40,699 bases of DNA from an uncultured bacterium (GTDB taxonomy: Bacteria; Verrucomicrobiota; Lentisphaeria; Victivallales; UBA1829). Each line of letters starts with the position of its first letter. Within the stretch, counting starts at the first letter, position 1. The notes beneath the pieces were generated by a model. The model saw only the letters and a list, made by a program, of their open reading frames with translations, did no database searches and had not been told where the DNA came from. This document shows, in pieces, positions 1 through 9,439 of the stretch. The position numbers and the translations under genes are program-made. The stretch spans positions 1 through 40,699 of the forward strand of contig URKJ01000044.1 of NCBI GenBank assembly GCA_900548385.1, written 5' to 3'.

Positions 1-4
1 TTCA

Positions 5-1102
5 TTATGAATAATGCTTTTTATCATCGTTTCTATAATAGGCCAAAGTAAAGAGGCGGACACAGGACTGTCCGCCATCCAGTTCAATACCGTCATCGTT
101 TGCATTCATAAAGAAATTTCCATAAATATCGCAATTCCAGGCAAAACCGCCAAGAGGAGAACCATTGGAACCGCCGCCGATCACATCATCATACCTGCGG
201 CTGTCACTTCCGGCAAAATCATTATACCGGATTACGACACCGCCCTTGATATTCCCTGTTGCAATCGCCATCGGTCCGTGCGGATGCGAAAAGAACCAGG
301 GATGCGACGTTCCCGCCGGCGTATGGATATAATTCCGCTCAATCAGCATATTCTCCACATTTTCCAGCTTCAAAGCGCCCTGTTGATACGGATGCTTTCC
401 ATACAGATCAATATACTGCCCGCGTCCGGCGAGATCCTGCCCTTTTGTACGGGCATTGCCGGTCAGCTCATTACACAGAATCCGGATATTGCGGCAGTTG
501 CGAAGCCAGATCCCATACCGGTTTCCGCCGGAGATCCTCACATGATCAATCTGCACATATTCGGAATTTTCCAGCGTCAGATACGCAAGCCGGTGCGGAA
601 CATCCGTAAAAAGACGTTCCGGATCTCTGGCGGTTATGCGAATCCAGCCATCCGGCTTTCCTTTCAGCGAAACGGTCATTTCCCGCTCAGACCGTTCCAT
701 ATCCTCCAGGTACAAAGTTTCCGCAAACGGCGGCGTTGAAGAATCTGCCGTCCGGAAACTGCCGGAATATACAGTTCCATCAATCTGCCACCGGGTCTCA
801 TAGCGGGTGTTTTCACGAAGACCGGTAATATTTCCACGCCACTCGCCATTCTGATACGGCATGTTCAATTTGACCGGACGTTCCCATTCATACACCCGCT
901 CCGGGTCATGCAGCCGGACAACCATCGGAGCGGCAAGCCACACACGCTCACCCGCGGCACGATATTGCAGCGAAATCTTTTTTACCTGTTCCGCACGGGC
1001 AACGCGTACCGAACAGTTTTCATAAGTAGGAAAATACCGGATTTCCACACCGCCCAGCAGGAATGGAAGAAACCACAACAGACAGCGGAACCACATGCTC
1101 AT
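5..1102 (-). CDS. Secreted right-handed beta-helix (pectin-lyase-like) protein, C-terminally short
   Basis: Residues 1-20 form a hydrophobic signal peptide. About residues 30-125 read like a fibronectin-III-type beta-sandwich (ITGLRENTRYETRWQIDG). About residues 170-345 carry the repeated short beta-rungs of a parallel beta-helix (YVQIDHVRISGGNRYGIWLR, then NIRILCNELTGNA, then MLIERNYIH and ANDDGIELDGG). Such proteins are usually extracellular polysaccharide lyases or hydrolases, but no catalytic residues can be assigned. I chose the ATG at 1102 over the one at 1108 because it overlaps the upstream pseudopilin stop as ATGA and leaves a better-spaced GGAACGGG ribosome site. It is third in the operon after the GntR-type regulator and the pseudopilin. 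The protein stops about 20 residues after the ELDGG rung, in AT-rich sequence at the window edge, earlier than I would expect. It may be truncated or chimeric there. Confidence 0.75.
   Translation of the reverse strand: MSMWFRCLLWFLPFLLGGVEIRYFPTYENCSVRVARAEQVKKISLQYRAAGERVWLAAPMVVRLHDPERVYEWERPVKLNMPYQNGEWRGNITGLRENTRYETRWQIDGTVYSGSFRTADSSTPPFAETLYLEDMERSEREMTVSLKGKPDGWIRITARDPERLFTDVPHRLAYLTLENSEYVQIDHVRISGGNRYGIWLRNCRNIRILCNELTGNARTKGQDLAGRGQYIDLYGKHPYQQGALKLENVENMLIERNYIHTPAGTSHPWFFSHPHGPMAIATGNIKGGVVIRYNDFAGSDSRRYDDVIGGGSNGSPLGGFAWNCDIYGNFFMNANDDGIELDGGQSCVRLFTLAYYRNDDKKHYS
55..76. repeat. Perfect 8-bp inverted repeat near the left window end
   Basis: GGCGGACA (55-62) and TGTCCGCC (69-76) are exact reverse complements separated by 6 bases. 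The repeat lies in the last codons of the beta-helix gene, where the sequence turns from GC-rich coding DNA to AT-rich DNA (1-54). A second small dyad, CATTAT-GA-ATAATG, sits at 3-16. They could be 3' hairpins or mark a chimeric join. Confidence 0.5.
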
Positions 1103-1851
1103 TCCCATCCCGTTCCGTTATAGACCAGATAGTTCATATTCCCCTGTTTGAAGAACGGAGTCGCATAGGGGTCATACGGATTTTTGATCGGAATCCCCTG
1201 CGCATGGCCATCCAGAAACACGGCATTGCAGACCCATCCGTCGGAATGGCGTGCAGCAATCGTTCCCCAACCGGGAGCCGGCAGAAACGGACCGCCCATC
1301 GACGCGCTGTTGCTGCGGCTGGGAAAACGATAGGAACCTTTGCTGCGGTCGATATCCGACCCGGTACTGTACCAGGTGTCAAGTAAAAGCAGGGTCCCGG
1401 AAGCCCGCTTCAGGCGGTTTACTTTCGGACAATGAGTCTGAACGGTCTGATTAATCCCGTAATGCGGCTGCCAGTGCCAATCCCACTCCGGAGCCGGACG
1501 CGAACTCTGCGTCGGGCATGCCAACTGACCAAGCGAAATGTACTGTCCTTTCGTCTTGCCCCGTTTCCAACTGTAATCATTCATGGTTCCCCCCATCAGA
1601 AAATAGGAATAAGTATAATTATCCGCATATCCGGCGGCGGTTGCCGCGTCCTTTGAAAGAGGCAGCCAGGAATCATTGTCATCAACGTAAAATCCGACTC
1701 CGGTAAAAAGCTGTTTCAGATTATTGACACAGGAGATTGAGCGTCCGCGTTCTCTGGCCGACCCCAACGCCGGCAGCAGAAGAGAAACCAGAATTGCGAT
1801 CACTGAAATTACGATGAGGAGCTCTACAAGGGTGAATCTTCTTTTCATCAT
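1099..1851 (-). CDS. Type II secretion/type IV pilus-like pseudopilin with C-terminal H-Xn-DG motif
   Basis: The protein has 250 residues. The N-terminus (MMKRR, then FTLVELLIVISVIAILVSLL) is a class III prepilin signal: short basic leader, processing site before Phe, Glu at mature position 5, and a hydrophobic assembly helix ending in LPAL. The usual Gly at position -1 is replaced by Arg. The C-terminus carries the H-X9-DG-type signature of processing-associated pseudopilins, here with eleven residues between His and Asp (HSDGWVCNAVFLDG). The globular middle holds several Cys. It is expected to be cleaved and methylated by a prepilin peptidase and inserted in the inner membrane. ATGA overlaps join it to the regulator upstream and the beta-helix gene downstream. 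The start at 1851 has AAAGG five bases upstream. Its placement suggests a role in exporting or displaying the neighbouring enzyme (inference). Confidence 0.9.
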   Translation of the reverse strand: MMKRRFTLVELLIVISVIAILVSLLLPALGSARERGRSISCVNNLKQLFTGVGFYVDDNDSWLPLSKDAATAAGYADNYTYSYFLMGGTMNDYSWKRGKTKGQYISLGQLACPTQSSRPAPEWDWHWQPHYGINQTVQTHCPKVNRLKRASGTLLLLDTWYSTGSDIDRSKGSYRFPSRSNSASMGGPFLPAPGWGTIAARHSDGWVCNAVFLDGHAQGIPIKNPYDPYATPFFKQGNMNYLVYNGTGWE

Positions 1852-3212
1852 GCGTACCTTTCCATTGTTTGCTTATTATATTGCAGAATGCGTTTGTGGA
1901 TATTGAAATAAGAACGGACAAGCCCGGCGAGTTCAGCGGTAGCGGCATCAATATCGTCTTCGCTGGAGAGCAGTCCGCTGATCCCGCGGATGACAAGCCC
2001 GGCAAGTTCGGCGGAATCAAGATGGTACTGGGAACGCATGGATTCCGTTTCCCGGAGGAACAAGGCATTCCCCGGTGTAGCGGAACTCAGAGAACGAAGT
2101 GCGGAACTTCGGCGGATCGGAACACTGTATTCCAAATCCGCAAGATGATTCTGAAACTCTTCGGAAAGAACCAGACGCACCAGCTGTTCCGCGGTGTCCA
2201 GCGACACACATTCCCTCCGCACGCACAGCAATTCCGTCGCCTGCATGGAAACATCGCGTCCGCCGGGAATATGCGGAAGCGGAACAACTGTCCAGTCTTT
2301 CATCCCGGTTCGCTGAAGACGGCCGACCGCCTGACGGGCATCCACCATAAATGCCAGTTTGCCATGCTCAAATGCAAACGGTTCCGGCGCCTTGCGGGCT
2401 TCCGCGCCGAACAGTTCATCCCGCAGCTCCCGGAAAAGCCGCAGTCCGTACCGCGTCTTCTCCGAATCAATCCGCACCGGATCGGCATTCGACGGATCAA
2501 TCAGGTCTCCTCCTGCCCGCAAAACAATATTCATCCACAGATAATAGGAAGTATTCCATGCAAAAATAGCGGAACCGGGATAATGCCGGCGCAGAATCCG
2601 GATACAGGCTAAAAAATCATCCCATTGCCAGTCTTCTTCCGGCATTGGACATCCCGCTTTCCGCAACTGGGCGGTATTGACGAACATCACACGCGGAGAA
2701 AACAGAAACGGCAGCCCCGCCAGCTTCTTTCCATAGTAAAACGCATTCAGCGGTGCTTCGAAAAACCGGGAACGATCCGGGAAGCAGGATTCAAACAGCG
2801 GAGCGAGGTCTAAATACTGCTTATGATTCATCTGTACATCCAAAGTCGGGCGGATCTCAAATACGGCATTGCGCATTTCTGCCGAAATATGCAGCTGCGG
2901 AAACCGGGAACGGATCCTGTCTGCAAAAAACGCTCCCCACGGCAGCGAGCTGCAGGGAACATAAAACCCGATATTGGTCTGCAGAATCCGGTCTCTCCAG
3001 TTCTGATCAACAAACGTCCCCTGCCGGGGAATGATTTTCAAAACCCCCTCATTCGCCAATGTGGCAAGAGCGTTCTGCACGGTCAGCAGGGAAATATTCA
3101 GCCGTCCGGCAAGTTCCAACGCACCGGGCAGTTTACACTCGCCATCCGCCGCCCCGCTTTCCAGCAGGGACAGAATATAATTCCGTACCTGAATATTTTT
3201 ATTTTCCGTCAT
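1848..3212 (-). CDS. GntR-family regulator fused to a solute-binding-protein (family 1) sensor domain
   Basis: Residues 1-70 form a GntR winged helix (VRNYILSLLESG, LPGALELAGRLNISLLTVQNAL, GVLKIIPRQGTFV). Residues about 75-430 match extracellular solute-binding protein family 1 folds typical of sugar ABC transporters (LAGLPFLFSPRVMFVNTAQL, WDDFLACIRILRRHYPG, FEHGKLAFMVDARQAVGRL). There is no signal peptide, so the binding domain is probably a cytoplasmic ligand sensor and not a transport component. It heads the operon with the pseudopilin and beta-helix genes. The start at 3212 has GGAGA seven bases upstream. Its promoter lies inside a long palindrome at 3234-3271, consistent with autoregulation. 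The ligand is likely an oligosaccharide related to the beta-helix enzyme's substrate (inference). Confidence 0.88.
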   Translation of the reverse strand: MTENKNIQVRNYILSLLESGAADGECKLPGALELAGRLNISLLTVQNALATLANEGVLKIIPRQGTFVDQNWRDRILQTNIGFYVPCSSLPWGAFFADRIRSRFPQLHISAEMRNAVFEIRPTLDVQMNHKQYLDLAPLFESCFPDRSRFFEAPLNAFYYGKKLAGLPFLFSPRVMFVNTAQLRKAGCPMPEEDWQWDDFLACIRILRRHYPGSAIFAWNTSYYLWMNIVLRAGGDLIDPSNADPVRIDSEKTRYGLRLFRELRDELFGAEARKAPEPFAFEHGKLAFMVDARQAVGRLQRTGMKDWTVVPLPHIPGGRDVSMQATELLCVRRECVSLDTAEQLVRLVLSEEFQNHLADLEYSVPIRRSSALRSLSSATPGNALFLRETESMRSQYHLDSAELAGLVIRGISGLLSSEDDIDAATAELAGLVRSYFNIHKRILQYNKQTMERYA

Positions 3213-3233
3213 TTTCTATTCTCCGGCCTTTCT

Positions 3234-3271
3234 GACTTAGTTACATTATAGCACACTCCTGTAACTAAGTC
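3234..3271. promoter_or_regulatory. Palindromic operator over the regulator promoter
   Basis: GACTTAGTTAC (3234-3244) and GTAACTAAGTC (3261-3271) are perfect 11-bp inverted arms, 27 bp centre to centre. One arm overlaps the -35 and the other lies just downstream of the -10 of the GntR-type gene. A bound dimer or tetramer would block RNA polymerase. This is the most likely autoregulatory site of the adjacent regulator. Confidence 0.75.
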
Positions 3272-3273
3272 AA
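3245..3273 (-). promoter_or_regulatory. Strong sigma70-type promoter of the regulator-pseudopilin-beta-helix operon
   Basis: Read on the minus strand: -35 TTGACT (3268-3273), exactly 17 bp spacer, -10 TATAAT (3245-3250), preceded by TGC, which makes an extended -10. Transcription would begin near 3238, about 25 bases before the start codon. Confidence 0.8.
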
Positions 3274-3358
3274 TAGGCATTTCTCAAAAAATTCAAACTT
3301 TTCTGAAAAGACCGGGTGAAGACCGTAAGCCGGATGCAGCATTTGCAGATCCGAGTAC

Positions 3359-3386
3359 TTGAAAAAATAATATTCAAGAGTATATT
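3359..3386 (+). promoter_or_regulatory. Candidate promoter of the SotB-like exporter
   Basis: TTGAAA (3359-3364), 16 bp spacer, TATATT (3381-3386). A dyad CTTGAA-N9-TTCAAG (3358-3378) overlaps the -35 and spacer. The leader to the start codon is about 50 bases. The rest of 3274-3445 shows no gene. Confidence 0.5.
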
Positions 3387-3445
3387 CCGCAAACGGTTTT
3401 CATAACGGAAGCCGGCCAACAACAAAAAACAAAAGCGGCACCAGA

Positions 3446-4636
3446 ATGAATGACAGAATGTCTCTCAAGGAGTGGCTTCCCCTGATCGGAATGACCTTTT
3501 CCGCGTTTATTTTCAACACATCCGAATTCATGCCGATCGGTCTGCTCTCCGATATTGCGGCGGATTTCCACATGACCGAAGCGGGGGCGGGAATGCTGAT
3601 CTCCGTTTATGCATGGATCGTCATGCTGCTCTCCCTGCCGCTGATGCTGCTGGTCTGCCGGATGGAAATGCGGAAACTGCTGCTCTGCACGGTGCTTCTG
3701 TTCAGCATCTTCCAGTTTCTCTCATCCATATCAACGGGCTATGGAATCCTGATGGCATCCCGGATCGGCGTAGCCTGCACGCACGCGGTATTCTGGTCGA
3801 TCGCCTCCCCGATGGCTGTCCGCTTTGTGCCGGAAAAATTCCGCTCGCTGGCACTCGGCATGATCGTGACGGGCACCTCCATCGCCATGATCGTCGGACT
3901 GCCGCTCGGACGCGTCGTCGGGCTTTGGATTGGCTGGAGAATGACATTTCTCTGCGTGGCACTCCTCTCTCTCCTGATTTTCCTGTACCTCTGCCTGGTC
4001 GCGCCCCGCGTTCCGGGCGGAAAAACATTCTCGGTTCGCAAACTGCCGCAACTGCTGAACAACCCTCTGCTGATCACGATGATTGTTATCACCCTGCTCA
4101 CCGCGACCTCCTATTATACCGGTTACAGTTATATCGAACCGTTTCTCAAACAGGTCGCCGGACTGAACGACAGCTGGATCACAACGGCGCTGATGCTGTT
4201 CGGAGCTTCCGGACTCATCGGAAGCCTGCTGTTTTCGCGGTATTATGACAAATCGCCCGCTCTGTTCCTGAAAATCATGGCGCTGAGTACCACAGCCGCT
4301 CTTTTACTGATGCGCCCATCCGCCCCGATGTTATGGGCCGTTCTGCTGCTGTGCATCTTCTGGGGAACCTCCATCACAGCTTACGGCGTGGCGTTTCAGG
4401 CGGAGGTCATCGACAACACTCCGCAGGAAGCCACTGCGGTGGCAATGTCCATCTATTCCGGCATTTTCAATCTGGGAATCGGATGCGGATCGTTGATCGG
4501 CGGCATGGTCTGTACTTATTCCTCCATTGCCAACATCGGCTATGTCGGCGGCGCAATCGGCGCGATCGGGACAGCCGGCTGCATTCTGATCCTCCTGCGG
4601 CTGCTGAAAAAGAAAAACGCGCATCCCGGCGCGTGA
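3446..4636 (+). CDS. sotB: Major facilitator superfamily exporter, SotB (sugar efflux)-like
   Basis: A 396-residue protein with about twelve hydrophobic segments, the usual length for a DHA1-type MFS antiporter. Stretches typical of E. coli SotB/YdeA are recognisable in order: AFIFNTSEFMPIGLLSDIA near the N-terminus, SRIGVACTHAVFWSIASPMA, GLPLGRVVGLWIGWRMTF, TGYSYIEPFL, and MSIYSGIFNLGIGCGSLIGG near the C-terminus. SotB-family proteins export sugars such as arabinose or IPTG by proton antiport across the inner membrane. The true substrate here is unknown. No clear Shine-Dalgarno site precedes 3446, and the in-frame ATG at 3458 is an alternative. It is divergent from the GntR-type operon, so it may relieve accumulation of sugars released by that locus (inference). 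Confidence 0.85.
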   Translation: MNDRMSLKEWLPLIGMTFSAFIFNTSEFMPIGLLSDIAADFHMTEAGAGMLISVYAWIVMLLSLPLMLLVCRMEMRKLLLCTVLLFSIFQFLSSISTGYGILMASRIGVACTHAVFWSIASPMAVRFVPEKFRSLALGMIVTGTSIAMIVGLPLGRVVGLWIGWRMTFLCVALLSLLIFLYLCLVAPRVPGGKTFSVRKLPQLLNNPLLITMIVITLLTATSYYTGYSYIEPFLKQVAGLNDSWITTALMLFGASGLIGSLLFSRYYDKSPALFLKIMALSTTAALLLMRPSAPMLWAVLLLCIFWGTSITAYGVAFQAEVIDNTPQEATAVAMSIYSGIFNLGIGCGSLIGGMVCTYSSIANIGYVGGAIGAIGTAGCILILLRLLKKKNAHPGA

Positions 4637-4691
4637 ACTCATCCCTCATCCGGCTTTTCGGAAAAATTCACCGGAAAAATCGTTTTATCTC

Positions 4692-4720
4692 TTGAATTTC
4701 AAGGGAAAAGACGCTATCTT
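4692..4720 (+). promoter_or_regulatory. Candidate promoter of the VOC-dnaX operon
   Basis: TTGAAT (4692-4697), 17 bp spacer, TATCTT (4715-4720). The -35 lies within the dyad CTTGAA-T-TTCAAG (4691-4703). Start codon at 4752, with GGAG about 8 bases upstream. Confidence 0.45.
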
Positions 4721-4751
4721 TTCTTTCTGAATAATTAATTGGAGTGGACAG

Positions 4752-5087
4752 ATGCGGAAATCCGGTGCGGAAATTTTGTTGCGGGTCAGAAATCTGTCGG
4801 TATGCAGGGCTTTCTATCGCGATGTTCTCGCCCTCGGCGCCCCGGCGACCGACAGCAGTTTTCTGTGCAGATTCGCACTTGCCCCGGACACGTTTCTGAC
4901 TCTGGTTCCCATCGCGGAAAGCGAAACCGCCGCCAATGCGCCGTGGATCTTCCGCCCCGGAGATCCGGAACTTGTCCGCTACAATCTGAACGCATACGGC
5001 TACCGGATCCGGGAAATTGAAACCGCAGGACGGTTCGCACAGGAAGTGCTCGACCCGGAACAAAACCCGGTCCATCTGATGGAATAA
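4752..5087 (+). CDS. Small VOC/glyoxalase-fold protein
   Basis: The 111-residue protein has the start and end typical of a single vicinal-oxygen-chelate module: VRNLSVCRAFYRDVLALGAP near the N-terminus and DPEQNPVHLME at the C-terminus, where a metal-binding Glu usually sits. The first-strand metal ligand (His or Gln) is not evident, so it may bind a ligand without catalysis. One module is half of an active site, so it would work as a homodimer. It lies 16 bases upstream of dnaX and is probably co-transcribed with it. I infer no functional link. Confidence 0.75.
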   Translation: MRKSGAEILLRVRNLSVCRAFYRDVLALGAPATDSSFLCRFALAPDTFLTLVPIAESETAANAPWIFRPGDPELVRYNLNAYGYRIREIETAGRFAQEVLDPEQNPVHLME

Positions 5088-5103
5088 CGAACAGGATTGA
5101 AAA

Positions 5104-6795
<1,692 letters not shown>

Positions 6796-6825
6796 ATACG
6801 CGGATACGAAAACCGGGATCGTGCA

Positions 6826-6852
6826 CGGAGACTCTATTTCCAACGGTCTCCG
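6826..6852. terminator. Hairpin between convergent dnaX and the O-antigen-ligase-like gene
   Basis: CGGAGAC (6826-6832) pairs with GTCTCCG (6846-6852) across a 13-base loop. No T-run follows on either strand, so it is at best a weak terminator. It is the only structure seen in the 76-base gap. Confidence 0.35.
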
Positions 6853-6871
6853 GCTTCCGTAAAACGCCGGA

Positions 6872-8596
6872 TCAGCCGTTCGGCTTATCCAGTTCGGGAT
6901 TCCGCATGATCTCCATCAGACGGGCGCGGCTGATACCGCGGAGCTTCATCACATCCGCAAGCCGTTTCTCCACTGCGGGAATCTCCGCGGTGCGTCCAAG
7001 ACGGGTCAGACAGGTCAACTGTCCGATATACGGCAATACCAGATACGGGTAACAGGCGGAATCCCGCTCATACTCCCTCAGAGCCTCCCCGTAGCGTCCG
7101 AGTTTTCCCAGCGCAAGAGCCCGCAAGCCGTGAATACGCCCCATGTTCCGGTACGGAGTCTTCTCCAGCGAGTCCAGCAGAGCCAGAGCATGATCCGCTC
7201 TGTTCAGAAACAGCAAAGCGGATTCCGCCGCAAGATAAAGCTGTTCCGGAAACGCCGTTGTCAGCTTTGCCGCCGCGGTATCGGAGAGCAAAACGATCTT
7301 CCGGCCCGCGTACTGTTTCCGGGCAGACTCATACAGAGAAGTCGCATACCAGTTCACCCCCGCACTCAACAGAATGCCGCAGAGAACGATTCCGCCGATC
7401 ACTTGCGGAATCCGATGGAACTTCGGCTGTTTTTCCGTGCCCGGACGGAGCGGAGCCCAGAAGAATCCGGCAAACAGAAACGCGATCAGATCCAACGGCC
7501 ACGCAAAAAAAACCAGATCCAGCATTCCGTGAATCAGCAGAGCAAGGAATGCAAAAAAAATCAGTTTATCCGCCGCACGGGCAGAACGGTACCGGCGGAG
7601 AAACAGCAGCATTCCCCGGAAAGTCAGAAAACACCACGCCAGCAAAGCCGGAATACCCAGACACGCCGCAATATACAGGAACTCGTTGTGCGGATGAACG
7701 GTCCGCCACGCCATGTGCCGGTGCAGAAAATATTCCGCCGTCTTATACGGAATATAGGAATCCTCGAACGATTCCGCTCCGACTCCGAACGGATGATCCG
7801 CGATCAGCGCAACCGTGGACTCCCAGATTACCGGGCGAATCTCCGACCGCAAAAACGAGTCGATCTTTTCCGGCAGGAACAGTACCAGCACTGCCCCCCC
7901 TCCGAGCAGGGCCGCCAACGATGCAAACAGCAGAACTTTTCTTTTCCATCCCTGCCAGTGCAGAAGCAGAAACGCATACCCGGCACCGAGTCCCCCCAGC
8001 ACCGCCGCACGCGACCCGGCAGATGCAAACAGCCATACGGAAAGCAGAAGCGGGACCGCCATCCCCGGAAACCGCAGTTTCGGCAGCTCTTTCAACTTCC
8101 GGTCAATCAGAAGCAGCAGAAACGGAGTCGAAACGAGGATCAGCGCCGCATTCCAATTCCAGTTTCCGGCGATTCCTCCAGGCGCATTTCCGTTGAACCG
8201 CTGCCACAGCGTCACTCCCGTATTCAGAATCCATACGCATCCCATGAACGGCGGTATCATGCGCCGCAGTTCTCCGCGGTTCACCGCAGCAAACAACGGG
8301 ACCGTTAAAAAAATCAGATTCAAACCCAGACTCTCCAAAGTCCAGTAGCCGTTGACGAAAAAATGTCCGAGAGCCGAAAACAGCAGGATCAGCAGAGCCG
8401 CAACCGAATACCGCGACATGCCGTTCAGCAGGGCGATCAGACGTTTCCATTGCAGCAGAATCATCCCCGAAGCCAGCAATGCGAACCCCCAGCGGGGAAA
8501 CAGTGTGGTCATATCCGCATAATTTCCAACAAGCATCGCCGGACGGTGCAGAAACAGCACCGCAAACAGAAACAGCAGAACCGGAAGCCGCATCAT
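6872..8596 (-). CDS. O-antigen ligase/polymerase-like (Wzy/WaaL) membrane protein with C-terminal TPR-like tail
   Basis: A 574-residue protein. About ten to twelve hydrophobic segments occupy residues 1-400. The Wzy_C-type signatures are present: an SRAAVLGGLGAG segment after a transmembrane helix and a large periplasmic loop ending in HPHNEFLYIAACLGIPALL. Residues about 420-565 are soluble and helical with TPR-like pairs (ALALGKLGRYGEALREYE). The family joins or polymerises lipid-linked glycans on the periplasmic side of the inner membrane. It is the last gene of the purD operon, 18 bases after larE, and follows a GT4 glycosyltransferase, which fits surface-glycan assembly. Ligase versus polymerase activity cannot be decided from sequence. 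Confidence 0.82.
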   Translation of the reverse strand: MMRLPVLLFLFAVLFLHRPAMLVGNYADMTTLFPRWGFALLASGMILLQWKRLIALLNGMSRYSVAALLILLFSALGHFFVNGYWTLESLGLNLIFLTVPLFAAVNRGELRRMIPPFMGCVWILNTGVTLWQRFNGNAPGGIAGNWNWNAALILVSTPFLLLLIDRKLKELPKLRFPGMAVPLLLSVWLFASAGSRAAVLGGLGAGYAFLLLHWQGWKRKVLLFASLAALLGGGAVLVLFLPEKIDSFLRSEIRPVIWESTVALIADHPFGVGAESFEDSYIPYKTAEYFLHRHMAWRTVHPHNEFLYIAACLGIPALLAWCFLTFRGMLLFLRRYRSARAADKLIFFAFLALLIHGMLDLVFFAWPLDLIAFLFAGFFWAPLRPGTEKQPKFHRIPQVIGGIVLCGILLSAGVNWYATSLYESARKQYAGRKIVLLSDTAAAKLTTAFPEQLYLAAESALLFLNRADHALALLDSLEKTPYRNMGRIHGLRALALGKLGRYGEALREYERDSACYPYLVLPYIGQLTCLTRLGRTAEIPAVEKRLADVMKLRGISRARLMEIMRNPELDKPNG

Positions 8597-8614
8597 CTCT
8601 CTTTTCCCGTTTGT

Positions 8615-9439
8615 TTACAACACATTCATGGATCCCTGCCGGTATCCGGCACGGTCAATCGTCACGGCACGGAACCCGAACGGAGCCAATACCTCCCGTA
8701 TGCGTTTCTCCCGCCGGAACGCATACGCCAGAAACACGCCGCCGCGAAACTCCAGCGACGCCGTTCCGTCAGCGAGCGCACGCACCCGCGTTCCGGGGAA
8801 ACCGAGTGCCGCAAGGGCGTCCTCCGCCTCTCCGCAACGGTGAAGCTCCTCCGCCGTCAGCGCAACGCCGGTCGGGATGCGCGAAGCCAGACACGCCGCG
8901 GCAGGCATATTCCACGTCGGAAGCCCCATCCGGCGGGAAAGCAGACGAATCCGGCGTTTGCCGATCCCGCACACGGTGAAAGGATGCAGAACGCCGAGTT
9001 CATCCGCGGCTCCCGCCCCCGGACGCCAGTCGTTTTTATCATCGGTATTCGCTCCATCCGCAAGCAGATGAAATCCGCGTTCCGCCGCCGCGGCAAGAAC
9101 CTCCGTAAAAATACGTTTTTTACAGTGATAACACCGCCACTTGTCGTTGCGGACAATCTCCGGATCGTTCAACGCATCAATCTTCAGCTCCGAATATGCC
9201 AGTCCGTACCGATCGGCAAACTCCCGTGCGGAATCGTCTTCCCGGCGAAAAGTCAACGGAGTGTTGACGTGAACCAGCAGAACCCGTTCCGCACCCAGTT
9301 CCCGTGCGGCGAACCCGGCAAGAAGCGTACTGTCGCAACCGCCCGAAAATGCGATCGCAAGTCTTCCCGTCCGGTTCAGAAACTCCGCCAGCCGGAGCTC
9401 TTCCGGAAGCGGCTTCAGCGCTGTTCCGCCGCAAGACAT
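8615..9439 (-). CDS. larE: LarE-type ATP-dependent sulfur transferase (PP-loop family)
   Basis: A 274-residue protein. The PP-loop SGGCDS is at residues 32-37, followed by RCYHCKK (about 102-108), DGANTDD (128-134), a WRPG motif near 138-141, and PAAACLASRIPTG with Cys183 at the place of the sacrificial sulfur donor of LarE. LarE adenylates the carboxylates of pyridinium bis-carboxylate mononucleotide and donates its own Cys sulfur, a step in making the nickel-pincer cofactor of lactate racemase and related enzymes. The larB and larC partners are not in this window. It overlaps the end of the glycosyltransferase gene by 25 bases; no later in-frame ATG precedes the PP-loop. A related sulfur-transfer role is possible. 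Confidence 0.85.
   Translation of the reverse strand: MSCGGTALKPLPEELRLAEFLNRTGRLAIAFSGGCDSTLLAGFAARELGAERVLLVHVNTPLTFRREDDSAREFADRYGLAYSELKIDALNDPEIVRNDKWRCYHCKKRIFTEVLAAAAERGFHLLADGANTDDKNDWRPGAGAADELGVLHPFTVCGIGKRRIRLLSRRMGLPTWNMPAAACLASRIPTGVALTAEELHRCGEAEDALAALGFPGTRVRALADGTASLEFRGGVFLAYAFRREKRIREVLAPFGFRAVTIDRAGYRQGSMNVL

Noticed and set aside
6826..6852. Reading the hairpin after dnaX as a sure intrinsic terminator
   Set aside because: There is no T-run on either strand, so it is listed only with low confidence.
8615..9439. NAD synthetase or GMP synthase for the PP-loop protein
   Set aside because: The RCYHCKK and ACLASRIPTG motifs are specific to LarE-type proteins; the length and missing amidotransferase domain exclude GMP synthase.
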